DNA of 64,000 nt from a bacterium (GTDB lineage: Bacteria > Krumholzibacteriota > Krumholzibacteriia > LZORAL124-64-63): NCBI GenBank assembly GCA_016712675.1, contig JADJQR010000001.1, positions 186,001 through 250,000 of the forward strand, in the 5' to 3' direction. Within the stretch, counting starts at the first letter, position 1; each line of letters opens with the position of its first letter. The notes below the pieces were generated by a model, which searched no databases, had not been told where the DNA came from, and saw only the letters and a program-made list of their open reading frames with translations. Made by a program: the position numbers and the translations under genes. Shown here piece after piece: positions 52,654 through 59,953 of the stretch.

Positions 52654-54640
52654 GCAGGCCTTCTTCCGTTGCTGCCACCGCTGCTGGCATTCGGCCGAGA
52701 TGCCCTGCCCCGAGGTGGTGGCCTGCCGGACCGCCGGGCCGCTGTGCCACGACGACGCGGCCTGCTTCGCACGCCTGAAGGCGGCCGGGACCCCGCATGC
52801 CGGCGTGCCGCGCGTGCGCGTGGGCACCGGCACCTGCGGGCTGGGCGCCGGCGCCGGCCGTACGCTGGCCGCCGTGCGCGACTGGCTGCGCGACCACGAC
52901 ACGCAGGCCTGCGTCAGCGAGGTCGGCTGCATCGGCTACTGCGTGGGCGAGCCGCTGGTGGACATCGAGCTGCCCGGCCGCACGCGCGTGGCCTGGCAGC
53001 ACGTGACCGCCGACAAGGTGCCGGCGCTGCTGGCCGCGGCGCTGGGCGGCGAGACCCCGGCCGAGGGCCTGCTGGGCCAGCTGCGCGGCTCCGCCGACGA
53101 GGCGCCACGCGAGCCGTGGCCCGGCGTGCCGTACCTGGACGAGCACCCGTTCTTCGCGCCGCAGACGCGCTGGGTGCTGGCCAACTGCGGGATCATCGAT
53201 CCCGACTCGCTGGACGAGTACCTGGCGCGCGGCGGGTACCGCGCGCTGTCGAAGGTGCTGCAGACCTGGACGCCGCAGGAAGTGGTGCGCGAGGTCCTGG
53301 ACAGCGGGCTGCGCGGGCGCGGGGGCGGCGGCTTCCCCACCGGGCGCAAGTGGGGCCTGGCCCTGGACGCGCCGGGCGAGCACCGCTACCTGATCTGCAA
53401 CGCCGACGAGGGCGACCCCGGCGCGTTCATGGACCGCGCCGTCATCGAGGGCGACCCGCACCGGCTGCTCGAGGGCATGGCCATCGCGGCCTACGCCATC
53501 GGCGCGCAGAAGGCCTACGTCTACATCCGCGCGGAGTACCCGCTGGCGGTGCGCCGGCTGCATTCGGCGATCGCCGCGGCCAGGGCCTGCGGCCTGCTGG
53601 GCCGCAACATCCTGGACAGCGGCTTCAGCCTGGAGATCAAGGTGAAGATGGGCGCCGGCGCCTTCGTCTGCGGCGAGGAGACGGCGCTCATCCACTCCAT
53701 CGAGGGCAAGCGCGGCATGCCGCGCCCGCGCCCGCCGTTCCCGGTGGCCAAGGGCCTGTTCGGCAAGCCGACGGTGATCAACAACGTCGAGACGCTGGCC
53801 AACGTGCCGGGCATCCTGGACCGCGGCGCGGGCTGGTTCAACGCCCTGGGCACCGAGTCGAGCAAGGGCACCAAGGTCTTTGCGCTGTCGGGCCGCGTCG
53901 AGCGCACGGGCCTGGTCGAGGTGGCCATGGGCACCTCGATCCGCGATATCGTGTTCGCCGTGGGCGGCGGCATCCCGGAGGGTCGAGCCTACAAGGCGGT
54001 GCAGATCGGCGGCCCGTCCGGCGGCTGCATCCCCGAATCGCACCTCGACACGCTGGTGGACTACGCCTCGCTGCAGGCCGTAGGCGCCATGATGGGCTCG
54101 GGCGGGCTGGTCGTCATGGATGAGCGCACCTGCATGGTCGACGTCGCCAAGTTCTTCATGGACTTCATCCAGCGCGAGAGCTGCGGCAAGTGCATTCCCT
54201 GCCGCGAGGGCACGCGCCACATGCTGGAGATCCTGCAGGCGATCACGCGCGCCCGCGGCCGCGAGGACGAGACGCAGACGCTCGAACGCTTCCAGGGCGT
54301 GGTCAACCTCACGCGCCTGGCGCGGGTGATCCAGGACACCAGCCTCTGCGGCCTGGGCCAGAGCGCGCCGAACCCGGTGCTCTCGACCCTGCGCTGGTTC
54401 CCGGAGGAGTACGAGGAGCACGTGTTCGACCGGCACTGCCGCGCGGGCGTCTGCCTGGAGCTGCGCCACTACCACATCGACGAGGACAAGTGCAAGGGCT
54501 GCGGGCTGTGCCGCAAGCGCTGCCCGACCGGGGCCATCGTGGGCTCGCCGCGCGAGGCGCACTTCATCCGCGAGGACAAGTGCATCGCCTGCGGCGCCTG
54601 CGTGGAGGCCTGCCACCTGGACGCCGTGCTGGCGGACTGA
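52646..54640 (+). CDS. hydB: HydB/NuoF-like NAD(H)-FMN subunit with Cys-rich N-terminal extension
   Basis: A 664-residue flavin/FeS subunit that oxidises or reduces NAD(P)(H). Residues 1-41 contain seven cysteines (9, 10, 13, 21, 27, 34, 40) and no known domain in HydB. Next is a thioredoxin-like [2Fe-2S] domain (about 48-140). The NuoF core follows (about 150-560), with GRGGGGFPTGRKW, the FMN site NADEGDPGAFMDR, GAGAFVCGEETALIHS, and cluster motif SCGKCIPCREGT. Two [4Fe-4S] motifs close it (CKGCGLCRKRC and CIACGACVEAC). This matches HydB of electron-bifurcating HydABC and HndC. The N-terminal extension may bind zinc or an extra cluster. Confidence 0.93.
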   Translation: MPEQAFFRCCHRCWHSAEMPCPEVVACRTAGPLCHDDAACFARLKAAGTPHAGVPRVRVGTGTCGLGAGAGRTLAAVRDWLRDHDTQACVSEVGCIGYCVGEPLVDIELPGRTRVAWQHVTADKVPALLAAALGGETPAEGLLGQLRGSADEAPREPWPGVPYLDEHPFFAPQTRWVLANCGIIDPDSLDEYLARGGYRALSKVLQTWTPQEVVREVLDSGLRGRGGGGFPTGRKWGLALDAPGEHRYLICNADEGDPGAFMDRAVIEGDPHRLLEGMAIAAYAIGAQKAYVYIRAEYPLAVRRLHSAIAAARACGLLGRNILDSGFSLEIKVKMGAGAFVCGEETALIHSIEGKRGMPRPRPPFPVAKGLFGKPTVINNVETLANVPGILDRGAGWFNALGTESSKGTKVFALSGRVERTGLVEVAMGTSIRDIVFAVGGGIPEGRAYKAVQIGGPSGGCIPESHLDTLVDYASLQAVGAMMGSGGLVVMDERTCMVDVAKFFMDFIQRESCGKCIPCREGTRHMLEILQAITRARGREDETQTLERFQGVVNLTRLARVIQDTSLCGLGQSAPNPVLSTLRWFPEEYEEHVFDRHCRAGVCLELRHYHIDEDKCKGCGLCRKRCPTGAIVGSPREAHFIREDKCIACGACVEACHLDAVLAD

Positions 54641-54649
54641 GGGGACGAC

Positions 54650-56371
54650 ATGCCGACGATCAGCATCAACGAGCACGAGGTCGAGGCCCGCGAGGGCGAG
54701 ACCGTCCTGGACGCCTGCGAACGGCACGGCGTGCGCATCCCGACGCTGTGCCACCTGAAGCACCTGACGCCGACCGGGGCCTGCCGCCTCTGCGTGGTCG
54801 AGGTGGAGGGTCAGCGCGCGCTGGTGCCCAGCTGCGCCTGGCCGGTGGCCGACGGCATGAAGGTGCGCACGCACTCGGCGCGGGCGATCGAGGCGCGGCG
54901 GGTGGTCGTCGAGCTGCTGCTGGCCAACCACCCCGACGAGTGCCTGTACTGCAACCGCAACACCGATTGCGACCTGCGCGGGCTGGCCGCCGAACTGGGC
55001 GTGCAGGGGCGTCGCTTCTTCGGCGCCAAGCTGGAGCGCAAGAAGGACGCCGGCAGCCCGGCCATCATCCGCGACCCGGCCAAGTGCATCCTCTGCGGCC
55101 GCTGCGTGCGCGTGTGCGAGGAGGTGCAGGGCGTCGGTTGCCTGGACTTCATCGGGCGCGGCAGCGCCACCACCGTGGGGCCGGCGCTGGACCAGGGCCT
55201 GAACGTCTCCAGCTGCGTCAACTGCGGACAGTGCCTGCTGGTGTGCCCGACCGGCGCGCTGAGCGAGCACACGGCGACACCCACGGTCCTGGCGGCGCTG
55301 GCGGATCCCGAGCGCACGGTGGTCGTGCAGCACGCGCCGGCCGTGGCGCTGACCCTGGGTGAGGAATTCGGCCTGAAGCCGGGCGCGGACGTGGCGGGGC
55401 TGCTGAACGCCGCGCTGCGCCGCCTGGGCTTTGCCCGCGTCTACGAGACGGCGTTCGCGGCGGACCTGACGGTGATGGAGGAGGCCTCCGAGCTGGTCAA
55501 GCGGCTGCGCGAGGACGGGCCGCTGCCGATGTTTACCAGCTGCTCGCCGGGCTGGATCAAGTACGTCGAGCAGTCCTACCCGGAGTACATCCCCAACCTG
55601 TCGACCTGCAAGAGCCCGCAGATGATGCTGGGCGCCCTGCTCAAGAGCCCGCGGGCGGCGATGGCCGGGCTGGATCCGGGGCGCCTGTTCAGCGTCTCGA
55701 TCATGCCCTGCGTGGCCAAGAAGTTCGAGGCGGCGCGCCCCGAGCTGCACACCGAGGGCGTGCCCGACGTGGACGCCGTGCTGACGACGCGCGAGCTGGT
55801 GGGGCTGCTGCGGCAGCGCGGGCTGGACCTGGCGCGCCTGGCGCCCGAGCCCGCCGACGACCCCTTCGGCACCCGCAGCACCGCCGGGCGCCTGTTTGCC
55901 GGCAGCGGCGGGGTCATGGAATCGGCGCTGCGCACGGCGCACTGGCTGCTGACGGGCCAGGAGCCGCCCGAGCTGCGCGTGCAGGCGGTGCGCGCCGGCG
56001 ACGGTGTGCGCGAATGCCGCGTGCTGGTGGCCGGCCTGGAACTGGGGGCGGCCGTGGTCAGCGGCCTGGGCCAGGCCAAGGCACTGTTGGCGCAGGTGCG
56101 AGCCGGCCGGCGCGACCTGCACTTCATCGAGGTCATGACCTGTCCGGGCGGCTGCCTGAACGGCGGCGGCCAGGTGCGGGCGGCGTCGGCCGAATCGCTG
56201 CGCGCCCGCCAGCAGGCGCTGTACGCGCTGGATCGCGACGGCGCCCTGCGCACGGCACACGGGAACGAGTCGATCCGCCGCCTCTACGACGAGTTCCTGG
56301 GAGCGCCGCTGGGCGAAGCCAGCCACCGCTACCTGCACACGCACTACGCGCCGCGCGAGGTCGTGCGATGA
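54650..56371 (+). CDS. hydA: [FeFe]-hydrogenase catalytic subunit HydA
   Basis: A 573-residue catalytic subunit. It holds an N-terminal plant-type [2Fe-2S] domain (about residues 1-75), a His-ligated [4Fe-4S] motif (HPDECLYCNRNTDC), two ferredoxin clusters (CILCGRCVRVC and CVNCGQCLLVC), and the H-cluster domain with small-subunit-like tail (RRLYDEFLGAP). Motif L1 reads TSCSPGW (Cys298, Ser299), L2 MPCVAKKFE (Cys354) and L3 EVMTCPGGCLNGGG (Cys498, Cys502). Numbering runs one less than clostridial CpI, so Ser299 falls where CpI has cluster ligand Cys300. Domain layout fits the bifurcating HydABC type, which couples H2 to NADH and ferredoxin. It follows hydB by nine bases. Confidence 0.94.
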   Translation: MPTISINEHEVEAREGETVLDACERHGVRIPTLCHLKHLTPTGACRLCVVEVEGQRALVPSCAWPVADGMKVRTHSARAIEARRVVVELLLANHPDECLYCNRNTDCDLRGLAAELGVQGRRFFGAKLERKKDAGSPAIIRDPAKCILCGRCVRVCEEVQGVGCLDFIGRGSATTVGPALDQGLNVSSCVNCGQCLLVCPTGALSEHTATPTVLAALADPERTVVVQHAPAVALTLGEEFGLKPGADVAGLLNAALRRLGFARVYETAFAADLTVMEEASELVKRLREDGPLPMFTSCSPGWIKYVEQSYPEYIPNLSTCKSPQMMLGALLKSPRAAMAGLDPGRLFSVSIMPCVAKKFEAARPELHTEGVPDVDAVLTTRELVGLLRQRGLDLARLAPEPADDPFGTRSTAGRLFAGSGGVMESALRTAHWLLTGQEPPELRVQAVRAGDGVRECRVLVAGLELGAAVVSGLGQAKALLAQVRAGRRDLHFIEVMTCPGGCLNGGGQVRAASAESLRARQQALYALDRDGALRTAHGNESIRRLYDEFLGAPLGEASHRYLHTHYAPREVVR

Positions 56372-58389
56372 GCGAGCAGAAGAAGCTGTCGCTCGTCTCG
56401 ACCATCCGCGAGCGCTGCCGCGTCTGCTACACCTGCGTGCGCGAGTGCCCGGCCAAGGCGATCCGCATCGCCGGCGGGCAGGCCGAGGTGATCGACGCGC
56501 GCTGCATCGGCTGCGGGAACTGCGTGCGCGTCTGCTCGCAGGGCGCCAAGCGCGTGCTGGACTCCGTGGACGACGTGCGCGCGCTGCTGGCAGGCCCGGC
56601 GCCGGTGGCCGCCTGCGTGGCGCCCGCCTTCCCGGCCGAGTTCACCGACGTGGACGCGCGCAGCCTGGCCGGCATGGTGCGGGCGCTGGGCTTCGCCTCG
56701 GTCCACGAGGTGGCCTTCGGGGCCGACCTGGTGGCCGCCCGCTACCGCGAGCTGCTGGACGAGGATCCCGGACGCCGCTGGATCGCCACCACCTGCCCGG
56801 CCGTGACCAGCTACGTCGAGCGCTTCCATCCGGGCCTGGTCTCGCACCTGGCGCCGGTGGTCTCGCCCATGATCGCCACGGCGCGGGCGCTGCGGAAGCT
56901 GCACGGGGACGACCTGCGCGTCGTGTTCATCGGGCCCTGCCTGGCCAAGAAGGAGGAGGCCGTCGCCGACCAGGTGGTGGGCGAGATCGACGGCGTGCTC
57001 ACGTTCGCCGAGCTGCGCCGCATGCTGGCCGAGGCCGGCATCACGGCGGCCAGTGTCGAGCCGGGCGAGTTCGACGCGCCGCGGGCCGGCGCCGGGGCGC
57101 TGTTCCCGATCTCGCGGGGGATGCTGGCGGCCGCCGGCATCGACGACGACCTGGTCGAGGGGCGCGTCATCGCCGCCGGCGGGCACGGGGAGTTCCAGGA
57201 GGTCATCCGCGAGTTCGACTCGGCCGACCTGGAAGTGCAGCTGCTGGAGGTGCTCTGCTGCACGGGCTGCGTGATGGGCCCGGGCATGACGACGCAGGCA
57301 CCGGCCTGGAGCCGGCGGCAGCGCATCTCGCACCACGTGCAGCAAGCCCTGGGGCGGCAGGACGCGCAGGAGAGCGCGGCCCGCGACCGGGCGGCCGTGG
57401 CCGGGCTGGACCTCTCGCGCGGCTACGCGGCCGACGACCAGCGCCTGGTGGCGCCGTCGGCCCAGGAGATGCGCGAGATCCTGGTCCGCATGGGCAAGCG
57501 GCAGCCCGGCGACGAGCTGAACTGCGGAGCCTGCGGCTACCCGACCTGCCGCGAGCACGCCCTGGCGATCCACGAGGGCCTGGCCGAGAACGAGATGTGC
57601 CTGCCCTACACCATCGAGGAGCTGCGCCACGCCGTCGACGAGCTGGCCGTCTCGCACGTCCAGCTGGCCAGCGCGCAGGAGGCGCTGGTGCACAGCGAGA
57701 AGCTGGCCTCGATGGGCCAGCTGGCCGCGGGCATCGCCCACGAAGTGAACAACCCCCTGGGCGTGGTGCTGATGTACTCGCACATGCTGCTGGAGGAAAC
57801 CGCCGGCGATTCCCCGCTGCGGCCGGAACTGGCGACCATCGTCGAGCAGACCGACCGCGCCAAGCGCATCGTCGCGGGCCTGCTGAACTTCGCGCGCCAG
57901 AACAAGGTGGTGCACGCGGTGGTCGACGCGCGGGAGGTCGTGGCCCGGGCCCTGCGCGCGGTGACGATCCCGCCCGGGGTCGAGGTGGCGGTCGAGCACG
58001 AGGGCTCCCCGGAGGCGGAACTGGACGCCGAGCAGATCCTGCAGGTGCTGGTCAACCTGCTGGCCAACGCCGTGGCGGCCATGCCCGAGGGCGGCCGGCT
58101 CCTGGCCCGCACCGAGGGCGACGGCGGCGAGGTGCGGTTCATCGTCACGGACACCGGCACGGGCATCGCGCCGGAGAACCGCAGCCGCATCTTCACGCCC
58201 TTCTTCACCACCAAGAAGGCCGGCCAGGGCACGGGCCTGGGGCTGGCCGTGAGCTACGGCATCGTCAAGATGCACCGTGGCGACATCCACGTGGTCTCGA
58301 ACGCCGACCCGGTGGCCGGACCCACCGGCACCGCCTTCACGGTGGCGCTGCCGGCGCGGCGGCCCGCGAACGGGGAAAGGACGACATGA
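56368..58389 (+). CDS. Sensory [FeFe]-hydrogenase fused to a histidine kinase
   Basis: A 673-residue soluble protein. A two-cluster ferredoxin domain opens it (about residues 1-60: CRVCYTCVREC and CIGCGNCVRVC). An H-cluster domain follows (about 65-320) with L1 ATTCPAV (Cys143), L2 GPCLAKKEE (Cys191) and L3 LCCTGCVMGPG (Cys297/298, Cys301). Then come a four-Cys FeS motif (CGACGYPTC, about 386), HisKA with His458 in GIAHEVNNPLG, and HATPase (GTGLGLAV). The L motifs are those of group C, sensory HydS-type, hydrogenases, where the proton-relay Cys is replaced (Thr142 here). Fusion to a kinase suggests direct H2 or redox control of a phosphorelay. It overlaps hydA by four bases and the receiver gene by four. 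Confidence 0.92.
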   Translation: MSEQKKLSLVSTIRERCRVCYTCVRECPAKAIRIAGGQAEVIDARCIGCGNCVRVCSQGAKRVLDSVDDVRALLAGPAPVAACVAPAFPAEFTDVDARSLAGMVRALGFASVHEVAFGADLVAARYRELLDEDPGRRWIATTCPAVTSYVERFHPGLVSHLAPVVSPMIATARALRKLHGDDLRVVFIGPCLAKKEEAVADQVVGEIDGVLTFAELRRMLAEAGITAASVEPGEFDAPRAGAGALFPISRGMLAAAGIDDDLVEGRVIAAGGHGEFQEVIREFDSADLEVQLLEVLCCTGCVMGPGMTTQAPAWSRRQRISHHVQQALGRQDAQESAARDRAAVAGLDLSRGYAADDQRLVAPSAQEMREILVRMGKRQPGDELNCGACGYPTCREHALAIHEGLAENEMCLPYTIEELRHAVDELAVSHVQLASAQEALVHSEKLASMGQLAAGIAHEVNNPLGVVLMYSHMLLEETAGDSPLRPELATIVEQTDRAKRIVAGLLNFARQNKVVHAVVDAREVVARALRAVTIPPGVEVAVEHEGSPEAELDAEQILQVLVNLLANAVAAMPEGGRLLARTEGDGGEVRFIVTDTGTGIAPENRSRIFTPFFTTKKAGQGTGLGLAVSYGIVKMHRGDIHVVSNADPVAGPTGTAFTVALPARRPANGERTT

Positions 58390-58784
58390 GCAGCGAGCGC
58401 CCCCTGGTGCTGGTCGTGGACGACGACGAGGATTTCCGCGTGCAGCTGGGCCTGCAGCTGGAGGCGGCCGGCTACGCCGTGACGCTGGCGGCAGGCGAGT
58501 CGGCGGCCGAGGCCGTGCTGGCCGAGGTGAAGCCCGACCTGGCCATCGTCGACCTGATGATGGAGCATGCCGACGGCGGCTTCGTGCTCAGCTACCGGCT
58601 GAAGAAGCGCTACCCCGACGTGCCGGTGGTCATGGTGACCGGGGTGGCGCACGAGACGGGGCACGACTTCGCCACCGACACGGCGGCCGAGCGCGCCTGG
58701 ATCAAGGCCGACGCGGTGCTGGTCAAGCCGGTGCGATTCGAGCAGCTGAAGCGCGAGCTGTCGCGCCTGCTGCCGCGGGAGTGA
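58386..58784 (+). CDS. Single-domain response regulator in the hydrogenase operon
   Basis: A 132-residue receiver with acidic DDDED near residues 12-16, Asp56 in AIVDLMM, Thr in MVTG and Lys in LVKPV. It starts inside the stop of the hydrogenase-kinase gene, making it the probable direct phosphate acceptor. It has no DNA-binding domain, so phosphate must pass onward or act by protein contact. A short insert (AHETGHDFATDTAAERAW) after strand 4 is longer than in CheY. Confidence 0.88.
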   Translation: MSSERPLVLVVDDDEDFRVQLGLQLEAAGYAVTLAAGESAAEAVLAEVKPDLAIVDLMMEHADGGFVLSYRLKKRYPDVPVVMVTGVAHETGHDFATDTAAERAWIKADAVLVKPVRFEQLKRELSRLLPRE

Positions 58785-58786
58785 CC

Positions 58787-59953
58787 ATGACGACGCTGAA
58801 GGTGCTGATCGTCGAGGACGAACTGACGATGCGGGCCGCCGTGCGCCGCGCCCTGGAGCGGCACCAGGTGACGCTGCCCGAGGTGGAGGGCGCCTGCCGC
58901 TTCGAGGTCCTGGAGGCGGGCAGCGCCGAGGACGGCCTGGCCATCATCGACGCCTCGCCGCCGGACCTGGTCCTGCTGGACCACCAGCTGCCGGGGATGT
59001 CCGGCGTGGAGCTGTTGGCGGTGCTGGCCGCGCGCCAGCCCGCGCCCGAGTTCCTGACGGTGATGATGACCGCCTACGCCACGCTGGAGAACGCGGTGCT
59101 GGCCACCAAGCGCGGCGCCGAGGACTTCCTGGCCAAGCCGTTCACGCCGGACGAACTGCGCGCGGTGGTCGACAAGACCGCCCGCCACCTGCTCGTGACG
59201 CGCGAGGCGCGGCGCCTGGCCCGCGAGAAGAGCCAGGTCCGCTTCCAGCTGCTCTCGGTGATCGTGCACGAGCTGAAGGCGCCGCTCAACGCCATCCAGG
59301 GCTACCTGTGGATCCTGAAGGACCTGCCGCCGGCCGACGATCCTGCCGTGCAGGAGAAGGCCATCGACCGCTGCCTCGTGCGCATCGAGGGCATGCGCAA
59401 GCTGGTGATGGACCTGCTGGACATGACACGCCTGGAATCGGGCCAGAAGCGCCGCGACCTGGCGGCGTTGGACCTGCGCGAATCCGCGCGGAGCGCGCTC
59501 GATTCCGTGGCGCCGGAAGCCGCGAAGAGGGGAATCCAGTTGAACCTCGAGGCCCCGGAAGTGGTTCCCGTGACGGCCGACCGCGGCGAGATGGACATCG
59601 TCATGAACAACCTGGTGACCAACGCCGTGAAGTACAACCGCGACGGGGGGCGCGTGGACGTGACGCTGTCGCGCAGCGCTGGCCGCGCGCGGATCGTCGT
59701 GGCGGACACCGGCATCGGTCTGGCGCCTGAGGACCAGGCGCGCCTGTTCGGCGAGTTCGTGCGCATCCGCAACGACCAGACGCGTGACATCGCCGGCAGC
59801 GGCCTCGGGCTGTCGATCCTGCGCAAGCTGGCCCGCCTGTATGGCGGCGACGCGACGGTCACGAGCACACCCGGTGTCGGCTCCACCTTCACCGTCGAAC
59901 TGAGCTGCGAGCCGACCGCGGCCCTGCTCGAAAGCACGCTGGCGGAGGCATGA
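58787..59953 (+). CDS. Soluble receiver-histidine kinase hybrid
   Basis: A 388-residue protein with the receiver first (Asp65 in LVLLDHQLPG), followed by HisKA with His161 in VIVHELKAPLNAI and HATPase with NNLVTNAVKYN, ADTGIGL and GSGLGLSI. It has no transmembrane helix or PAS domain. The receiver-then-kinase order suggests its kinase is controlled by phosphorylation from the upstream hydrogenase-kinase or receiver. It starts two bases after the receiver gene, and its stop overlaps the hydEG ATG. Confidence 0.9.
   Translation: MTTLKVLIVEDELTMRAAVRRALERHQVTLPEVEGACRFEVLEAGSAEDGLAIIDASPPDLVLLDHQLPGMSGVELLAVLAARQPAPEFLTVMMTAYATLENAVLATKRGAEDFLAKPFTPDELRAVVDKTARHLLVTREARRLAREKSQVRFQLLSVIVHELKAPLNAIQGYLWILKDLPPADDPAVQEKAIDRCLVRIEGMRKLVMDLLDMTRLESGQKRRDLAALDLRESARSALDSVAPEAAKRGIQLNLEAPEVVPVTADRGEMDIVMNNLVTNAVKYNRDGGRVDVTLSRSAGRARIVVADTGIGLAPEDQARLFGEFVRIRNDQTRDIAGSGLGLSILRKLARLYGGDATVTSTPGVGSTFTVELSCEPTAALLESTLAEA

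Noticed and set aside
52508-56344. A 1278-codon reverse-strand frame opposite hydB and hydA
   Set aside because: Despite its length it is a mirror of strongly biased codons, with low-complexity Ala/Arg/Gln/His composition. The forward strand encodes well-known enzymes in the same region.
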